Shown here: piece by piece, positions 58,867-64,000 of the stretch
How the letters are laid out: each line of letters begins with the position of its first letter
How positions within the stretch are numbered: the stretch's first letter is position 1
Source: Variovorax paradoxus
GTDB taxonomy: Bacteria > Pseudomonadota > Gammaproteobacteria > Burkholderiales > Burkholderiaceae_C
Assembly: GCF_029919115.1 (NCBI RefSeq)
Contig: NZ_CP123990.1
Coordinates: 3,038,001 to 3,102,000 of the forward strand
DNA length: 64,000 nt
Reading direction: 5' to 3'
Notes under the pieces: generated by a model
The model's input: the letters and a program-made list of their open reading frames with translations, nothing else
The model's database searches: none
Told to the model about the DNA's origin: nothing
Made by a program: the position numbers and the translations under genes

Positions 58867-59997
58867 ATGCTGATTGGCGTGCCCGCCGAAACGACGGCCG
58901 GCGAAACCCGTGTGGCCGTTACACCCGAAACGGTGAAGAAACTTGTCACTGCGGGGCACACCATTCGCGTGCAGTCCGGAGCCGGCGTTGCAGCCAGCGT
59001 CACCGACGCGGCCTACATTGCAGCCGGTGCCGAAATCACCGACGTTGCAGGCGCCTTCGGGGCCGGCATGGTGCTCAAGGTGCGCTCGCCCAGCGACGCC
59101 GAAGCCGCGCTGATGAAGCCGGGCACCGTTGTCATCGGCATGCTGAACCCCTTCGACGCCGCGGGGCTGCAGCGCCTGGCCACGGCGGGTCTCACGGCTT
59201 TTGCGCTCGAAGCCGCGCCGCGCACCACCCGGGCCCAGAGCATGGACGTGCTCAGCTCGCAGGCCAACATTGCGGGCTACAAGGCCGTGATCATGGCGGC
59301 CGACAAATATCAGCGCTTCTTCCCCATGCTGATGACCGCCGCCGGCACCGTGAAGGCGGCACGCGTGGTCATCCTGGGCGTGGGCGTGGCGGGCCTGCAG
59401 GCCATCGCCACGGCCAAGCGCCTGGGCGCGGTCATCGAAGCTTCGGACGTGCGCCCGAGCGTGAAGGAGCAGATCGAATCGCTCGGCGGCAAGTTCATCG
59501 AAGTGTCCTACGACACCGACGAGGAGAAAGAAGCCGCCGTGGGCGTCGGCGGCTACGCCAAGCCCATGCCCGCGAGCTGGCTCGCGCGCCAGCAGGTCGA
59601 GGTGGCCAAGCGCGTGGCACTGGCCGACATCGTCATCAGCACCGCGCTCATTCCCGGCCGCGCGGCACCTACGCTCATCACCGAGGACATGGTCAAGTCC
59701 ATGAAGCCCGGCTCGGTGATCGTCGACATTGCCGCCGGCAAGGGTCCGGACGGCGTGGGCGGCAACTGCCCGCTGTCGGAGGCCGACCGCACGGTGGTGA
59801 AGCACGGCGTGACCATCGTGGGCGAAACCAATCTTCCCGCGCTGGTGGCGGCCGATGCGTCGGCGCTCTATGCGCGCAACGTGCTGGACTTCCTCAAGCT
59901 CATCGTCACCAAGGAGGGCGCGCTCAAGATCGACCTCGAGGACGACATCGTCGCCGCCTGCCGCGTTGCGCACGACGGCCAGGTCACGAAGAAGTAA
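58867..59997 (+). CDS. pntAA: Proton-translocating NAD(P) transhydrogenase, subunit alpha part 1
   Basis: 376 residues, domain I (NAD(H)-binding) of the transhydrogenase. It starts MLIGVPAETTAGETRVAV with GAGGAG upstream. QSMDVLSSQANIAGYKA and a Rossmann-type GVGVAGLQAIATAKRLGA followed by EASDVRP bind NAD(H). The alpha subunit is split into two genes here, as in Rhodospirillum and many beta-proteobacteria. The enzyme uses the proton gradient to make NADPH from NADH. Confidence 0.94.
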   Translation: MLIGVPAETTAGETRVAVTPETVKKLVTAGHTIRVQSGAGVAASVTDAAYIAAGAEITDVAGAFGAGMVLKVRSPSDAEAALMKPGTVVIGMLNPFDAAGLQRLATAGLTAFALEAAPRTTRAQSMDVLSSQANIAGYKAVIMAADKYQRFFPMLMTAAGTVKAARVVILGVGVAGLQAIATAKRLGAVIEASDVRPSVKEQIESLGGKFIEVSYDTDEEKEAAVGVGGYAKPMPASWLARQQVEVAKRVALADIVISTALIPGRAAPTLITEDMVKSMKPGSVIVDIAAGKGPDGVGGNCPLSEADRTVVKHGVTIVGETNLPALVAADASALYARNVLDFLKLIVTKEGALKIDLEDDIVAACRVAHDGQVTKK

Positions 59998-60033
59998 GCG
60001 GCCCCCCCAGCGTTCGAACGAGGAGAAGAACCC

Positions 60034-60363
60034 ATGGACATCGTTTCCCACACAGTCATCAACCTGATCATCTTCGTGCTGGCCATCTACGTGGGCTACC
60101 ACGTGGTCTGGACGGTGACGCCCGCGCTGCACACGCCGCTGATGGCGGTGACCAACGCGATCTCGGCCATCGTGATCGTGGGCGCCATGCTCGCGGCGGC
60201 GCTCACCGAAACCGGTTTGGGCAAGACGATGGGCGTGCTGGCGGTGGCGCTGGCCGCGGTGAACGTCTTCGGCGGCTTCCTCGTCACGCGGCGCATGCTC
60301 GAGATGTTCAAGAAGAAAGAAAAGAAGGCCGCACCCAAGGCTGAAGAGGGAGTCGCCAAGTGA
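60034..60363 (+). CDS. pntAB: Proton-translocating NAD(P) transhydrogenase, subunit alpha part 2
   Basis: 109 residues with three or four membrane helices (ILFVLAIY-like first helix, then HTPLMAVTNAISAIVIVGAM) and a lysine-rich tail KKKEKKAAPK. This is the small membrane piece of domain II. It lies 36 bases after pntAA with GAGGAG upstream and overlaps pntB as GTGA. Confidence 0.94.
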   Translation: MDIVSHTVINLIIFVLAIYVGYHVVWTVTPALHTPLMAVTNAISAIVIVGAMLAAALTETGLGKTMGVLAVALAAVNVFGGFLVTRRMLEMFKKKEKKAAPKAEEGVAK

Positions 60364-61784
60364 GCATGAATCTCGTCACGCTGCTGTACCTCGTTGCCAG
60401 CATCTGCTTCATCCAGGCCCTGAAAGGCCTCTCCCATCCCACCACCTCCATCCGGGGCAACGTCTTCGGCATGACCGGCATGGCCATTGCCGTGCTGACG
60501 ACCGGTGCGCTCATCTACAAGCTGGCAGGCGGCAGCCTCACCGGCCTGGGCTACGTGCTGGTTGCGCTGGTGCTGGGCGGCGGCCTGGGCGCCTACATGG
60601 CCAACAAGGTCGAGATGACCAAGATGCCCGAGCTGGTCGCCTTCATGCACAGCATGATCGGCCTGGCCGCGGTGTTCATCGCGGTGGCGGCCGTGGCCGA
60701 GCCGTACGCCTTCAACATCACGCCCAAGGGCGAGATGATTCCCGCGGGCAACCGGCTGGAGCTGTTCCTGGGTGCGGCCATCGGCGCCATCACCTTCAGC
60801 GGCTCTGTCATCGCCTTCGGCAAGCTGTCGGGCAAGTACAAGTTCCGCCTGTTCCAGGGCGCGCCTGTTCAGTTTGCCGGCCAGCACATGCTGAACCTGG
60901 TGCTCGGCGTGGCCACCATCGGGCTGGGCCTGGTGTTCATGTTCACCGAAAGCTGGCCCGCCTTCTTCGCGATGCTGGCGCTGGCCTTCGTGATGGGCGT
61001 GCTCATCATCATTCCGATCGGCGGCGCCGACATGCCGGTGGTGGTGTCGATGCTCAACAGCTACTCGGGCTGGGCGGCGGCGGGCATCGGTTTCAGCCTG
61101 AACAACGCGATGCTGATCGTGGCCGGTTCGCTGGTGGGCTCTTCGGGCGCAATCCTGAGCTATATCATGTGCAAGGCCATGAACCGCTCGTTCTTCAACG
61201 TGATCCTGGGCGGCTTCGGCGGCGACGCAGCCGCAGCCACAGGCGGCGCGAAGGAGCAGCGTCCGGTCAAGAGCGGCAGCGCCGACGACGCAGCCTTTGT
61301 GCTCGGCAATGCCGAGACGGTGGTCATCGTGCCGGGCTACGGCCTGGCGGTGGCACGTGCGCAGCATGCGGTGAAGGAGCTGGCGCAAAAGCTCACCGAC
61401 AAGGGCATTACCGTGAAGTACGCCATTCACCCGGTGGCGGGCCGCATGCCGGGCCACATGAACGTGCTGCTGGCCGAGGCCGAAGTGCCGTACGACCAGG
61501 TGTTCGAAATGGAAGACATCAACGGCGAATTCGGCCAGGCCGACGTTGCCATCATCCTGGGCGCCAACGACGTGGTGAACCCCGCCGCGCACACCAAGGG
61601 CAGCCCGATCTACGGCATGCCGATTCTCGAAGCCTACAAGGCCAAGACGGTGATCGTGAACAAGCGCTCCATGGCGGCGGGCTATGCCGGCCTGGACAAC
61701 GAGCTCTTCTACATGGACAAGACGATGATGGTCTTTGGCGATGCGAAAAAAGTAGTGGAAGATATGGGCAAGGCCATCGAATAG
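60360..61784 (+). CDS. pntB: Proton-translocating NAD(P) transhydrogenase, subunit beta
   Basis: 474 residues. Eight or nine membrane helices (1-270) form the rest of the proton channel, and a soluble NADP(H)-binding domain III follows with VIVPGYGLAVARAQHAV, HPVAGRMPGHMNVLLAEA and ILGANDVVNPAA. The GTG at 60360 overlaps the pntAB stop; an ATG two codons later (60366) is the alternative. It completes the three-gene pnt operon. Confidence 0.94.
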   Translation: MSMNLVTLLYLVASICFIQALKGLSHPTTSIRGNVFGMTGMAIAVLTTGALIYKLAGGSLTGLGYVLVALVLGGGLGAYMANKVEMTKMPELVAFMHSMIGLAAVFIAVAAVAEPYAFNITPKGEMIPAGNRLELFLGAAIGAITFSGSVIAFGKLSGKYKFRLFQGAPVQFAGQHMLNLVLGVATIGLGLVFMFTESWPAFFAMLALAFVMGVLIIIPIGGADMPVVVSMLNSYSGWAAAGIGFSLNNAMLIVAGSLVGSSGAILSYIMCKAMNRSFFNVILGGFGGDAAAATGGAKEQRPVKSGSADDAAFVLGNAETVVIVPGYGLAVARAQHAVKELAQKLTDKGITVKYAIHPVAGRMPGHMNVLLAEAEVPYDQVFEMEDINGEFGQADVAIILGANDVVNPAAHTKGSPIYGMPILEAYKAKTVIVNKRSMAAGYAGLDNELFYMDKTMMVFGDAKKVVEDMGKAIE

Positions 61785-61825
61785 GCCAAAGGTTCCGCGC
61801 CCGCGCAGCGCGGGCCAGATCATCG

Positions 61826-61856
61826 CGGCGCCATCAAGTGCGCCGTTTTCGTTTTT
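61826..61856 (+). terminator. Weak hairpin terminator candidate after pntB
   Basis: CGGCGC (61826-61831) pairs with GCGCCG (61840-61845), followed by TTTTCGTTTTT. The stem is short and the fadD ribosome binding site follows soon after. Confidence 0.45.
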
Positions 61857-61887
61857 CAAATACCCGATTTTTGGAGGAGACACATCC

Positions 61888-63567
61888 ATGACCGATCGTC
61901 CCTGGCTCGGCAGCTACCCGCAAGGCGTGCCTGCCGATATCGATCCTTCCCAGTACCAGTCGCTGGTGGCGCTCATGGAAGAGAGCTTCGCCAAGTACGC
62001 CGACCGCACGGCCTACAGCTTCATGGGCAAGGACGTGAGCTACCGGGAGACCGACAGGCTCAGCAGGGCGTTCGCGGCTTACCTTCAAGGCCTGGCACTG
62101 GCCAAGGGCGACCGGGTCGCGGTCATGATGCCCAATTGCCCGCAGTACCCGATTGCGGTGGCGGCCATCCTGCGCGCCGGCCTCATCCTGGTGAACGTGA
62201 ACCCGCTGTACACGCCGCGCGAACTCGAGCACCAGCTCAAGGATTCGGGCGCCAAGGCCATCATCATCATGGAGAACTTCGGCACCACGCTGCAGCAATG
62301 CATCGCGGCCACGCCCATCAAGCACATCGTGCTGGCGGCCATGGGCGACCGGCTCGGTTTTCTGAAAGGTGCGCTGGTCAACTACGTGGTGCGCAACGTC
62401 AAGAAGCTGGTGCCGCACTTCAGCCTGCCCGGCGCGGTGCGCTTCAACGATGCGCTCGACCAGGGCGCGGGCCGCACGCTGCAGCTGCCGGTGATCGGGC
62501 CCGACGACGTGGCCGTGCTGCAGTACACCGGCGGCACCACGGGCGTTTCGAAGGGGGCGGTGCTGCTGCACCGCAACGTGATTGCCAACGTGCTGCAGTC
62601 CGAAGCCTGGAACGAGCCCGCCATGGCGCAGGTGCCGGCGGGCGAGCAACCCACGGGCGTTTGCGCGCTGCCGCTGTATCACATCTTCGCTTTCACGGTG
62701 GGCATGATGCTGAGCATGCGCACGGGCGGCAAGCTCATCCTCATTCCCAATCCGCGCGACCTGGCGGGCGTGCTCAAGGAACTCTCCAAGCACACGATCC
62801 ACACCTTCCCGGCCGTCAACACGCTGTTCAACGGGCTGGCCAACCACCCTGATTTCAACACCGTCAACTGGAAGAACCTCAAGGTCTCGGTGGGCGGCGG
62901 CATGGCCGTGCAGGCCGCGGTGGCAAAGCTCTGGCTCGAAAAGACGGGTTGCCCCATCTGCGAGGGCTACGGCCTCTCGGAAACCTCTCCGTCGGCCACC
63001 TGCAATCCGACCGACAGCAAGGCCTACACCGGCACCATCGGCCTGCCGCTGCCGAGCACCTCGCTCAAGCTGCTCGATGACGAAGGGCGCGAAGTGCCGC
63101 CGGGCCAGCCCGGCGAAATCGCAATCAAGGGCCCGCAGGTGATGGCGGGCTACTGGCAGCGGCCCGACGAAACCGCAAAGGTCATGACGCCGGACGGCTA
63201 TTTCAAGACCGGCGACATCGGCATGGTCGACGAGCGCGGCTACTTCAAGGTGGTCGACCGCAAGAAGGACATGATCCTGGTCTCGGGCTTCAACGTGTAC
63301 CCGAACGAGATCGAAGACGTGGTGGCGCAGATTCCGGGCGTGCTCGAATGCGCCGCGGTCGGCATCGTCGACGAGAAGACCGGCGAGGCCGTCAAGCTCG
63401 TGATCGTCAAGAAGGACGATTCGCTGACCGAAGCGCAGGTTCGCGAATACTGCAAAGCAAACCTAACGGGTTACAAGCAGCCGAGGATCGTGGAGTTCCG
63501 CACCGACATGCCGAAGACGCCGGTCGGAAAGATCCTGCGGCGCGAGTTGCGCGACGCCAAAAAGTAA
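61888..63567 (+). CDS. fadD: Long-chain fatty acid-CoA ligase FadD
   Basis: 559 residues. The AMP-binding P-loop reads YTGGTTGVSKGA, the second core motif CEGYGLSETSP, then the TGDIGMVDERGYFKVVDRKKD hinge and a C-terminal lysine in TPVGKILRREL. Overall length and the N-terminal stretch starting WLGSYPQGVPADID fit FadD rather than short-chain ligases. It activates fatty acids with ATP and CoA for beta-oxidation. GGAGGAGAC lies upstream of the ATG. Confidence 0.92.
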   Translation: MTDRPWLGSYPQGVPADIDPSQYQSLVALMEESFAKYADRTAYSFMGKDVSYRETDRLSRAFAAYLQGLALAKGDRVAVMMPNCPQYPIAVAAILRAGLILVNVNPLYTPRELEHQLKDSGAKAIIIMENFGTTLQQCIAATPIKHIVLAAMGDRLGFLKGALVNYVVRNVKKLVPHFSLPGAVRFNDALDQGAGRTLQLPVIGPDDVAVLQYTGGTTGVSKGAVLLHRNVIANVLQSEAWNEPAMAQVPAGEQPTGVCALPLYHIFAFTVGMMLSMRTGGKLILIPNPRDLAGVLKELSKHTIHTFPAVNTLFNGLANHPDFNTVNWKNLKVSVGGGMAVQAAVAKLWLEKTGCPICEGYGLSETSPSATCNPTDSKAYTGTIGLPLPSTSLKLLDDEGREVPPGQPGEIAIKGPQVMAGYWQRPDETAKVMTPDGYFKTGDIGMVDERGYFKVVDRKKDMILVSGFNVYPNEIEDVVAQIPGVLECAAVGIVDEKTGEAVKLVIVKKDDSLTEAQVREYCKANLTGYKQPRIVEFRTDMPKTPVGKILRRELRDAKK

Positions 63568-63617
63568 GGGTTCGGCCCGGGTGGGTCGGCGGCATCGATC
63601 TTGCATATTGCGGGGCG

Positions 63618-64000
63618 ATGCTTCGCTTCCTACTCACGCGTGTGAGCTTGCTGGTGCCGACCTTCATCGGCATGACGCTGCTTGCCTTCTTTCTCATCCG
63701 GCTGGTGCCGGGCGACCCTATTGAAACCATGGCTGGGGAGCGCGGGATCGACCCTGCGCGCCACGCCCAGCTGCGCACGGCCTACGGCTTCGACAAGCCG
63801 GTGATCGTGCAATACGGCATCTACATTGGCCGCGTACTGCACGGCGACCTTGGCAAGTCGCTCATCACGCAGGATTCGGTGATGGGCGAGTTCCTGGCGC
63901 TGTTCCCGGCCACGATGGAGCTGGGCGTGTGCGCAATTGCCTTTGCGCTGCTGCTGGGGCTTCCGGCCGGCATTCTTGCGGCGGTGCGGCGCAATTCCAT
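63618..64000 (+). CDS. dppB: Dipeptide/oligopeptide-type ABC transporter permease DppB, N-terminal part (3' cut by window edge)
   Basis: The first 127 residues are present, beginning MLRFLLTRVSLLVPTFIGMT and continuing FFLIRLVPGDPIETMAG, the standard opening of DppB/OppB/NikB permeases. A conserved YGFDKPVIVQYGIY and HGDLGKSL follow, then a second hydrophobic helix. GGGG lies just before the ATG. The substrate-binding protein gene is not immediately upstream (fadD is), so the remaining transporter genes should lie beyond the window. Confidence 0.88.
   Translation, partial: MLRFLLTRVSLLVPTFIGMTLLAFFLIRLVPGDPIETMAGERGIDPARHAQLRTAYGFDKPVIVQYGIYIGRVLHGDLGKSLITQDSVMGEFLALFPATMELGVCAIAFALLLGLPAGILAAVRRNS

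Noticed and set aside
58518..59003. Minus-strand frame across the pnt upstream region
   Set aside because: It overlaps the start of pntAA, shows no known domain and has no ribosome binding site.

Overview
The window is a high-GC, densely coded chromosomal segment that looks like a Comamonadaceae betaproteobacterium, most probably Variovorax. This rests on the protein families, the very GC-rich third positions, and short GC-rich intergenic repeats that I associate with that genus from memory. No rRNA, tRNA, CRISPR array, prophage or transposase was found. Genes at both edges are cut: puuD on the left and a dppB-type permease on the right.

Layout. 1-6.7 kb: end of urate hydroxylase PuuD, glycerate 2-kinase, an aldehyde dehydrogenase, an intergenic repeat cluster, an SDR protein with a degenerate active site, and a SulP anion transporter. 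6.7-11.3 kb (minus): a complete branched-chain-amino-acid-type ABC transporter operon, livJHMGF, preceded by an orphan ATP-synthase c-subunit gene. 12-17.3 kb: a small exported protein and a 1573-residue secreted mosaic protein combining repeats, lectin-like domains, a PKD domain, a beta-propeller and two haem c sites. 17.4-27.1 kb: a divergent sugar/polyol locus. The minus arm encodes a ribose-type ABC transporter, an aldo/keto reductase and a class I aldolase. The plus arm encodes an FGGY kinase, a GlpD-like FAD dehydrogenase and a GntR/UTRA regulator. Three copies of TGTYAYGACA lie between the arms. Together these suggest uptake, phosphorylation, oxidation and aldol cleavage of an unidentified polyol.

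27-33 kb: EamA exporter, uvrA, a ClC channel and ssb. 33.3-40.8 kb: an archaic (Csu-type) chaperone-usher pilus operon with an additional terminal gene, divergent from an orphan HisKA_3 histidine kinase. 40.8-42.3 kb: a YebC-family protein and a small exported repeat protein. 42.4-55 kb: a tightly coupled six-gene operon (VWA protein, SWIM zinc-finger protein, DUF4132 protein, MoxR ATPase, DUF5682 protein, zinc-ribbon membrane protein). Five of the six match the architecture of the poorly understood E. coli yeh/molR locus (YehP, YehQ, YehI, YehL, YehM); this is the most interesting system in the window.

55-64 kb: LLM flavin oxidoreductase, mnmA, a NudJ-like Nudix hydrolase, a response-regulator gene broken by an in-frame stop, the three-gene proton-translocating transhydrogenase operon pntAA-pntAB-pntB, fadD, and the start of a dipeptide-type ABC permease gene. 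Functional calls come from reading motifs by eye; no database search was run.
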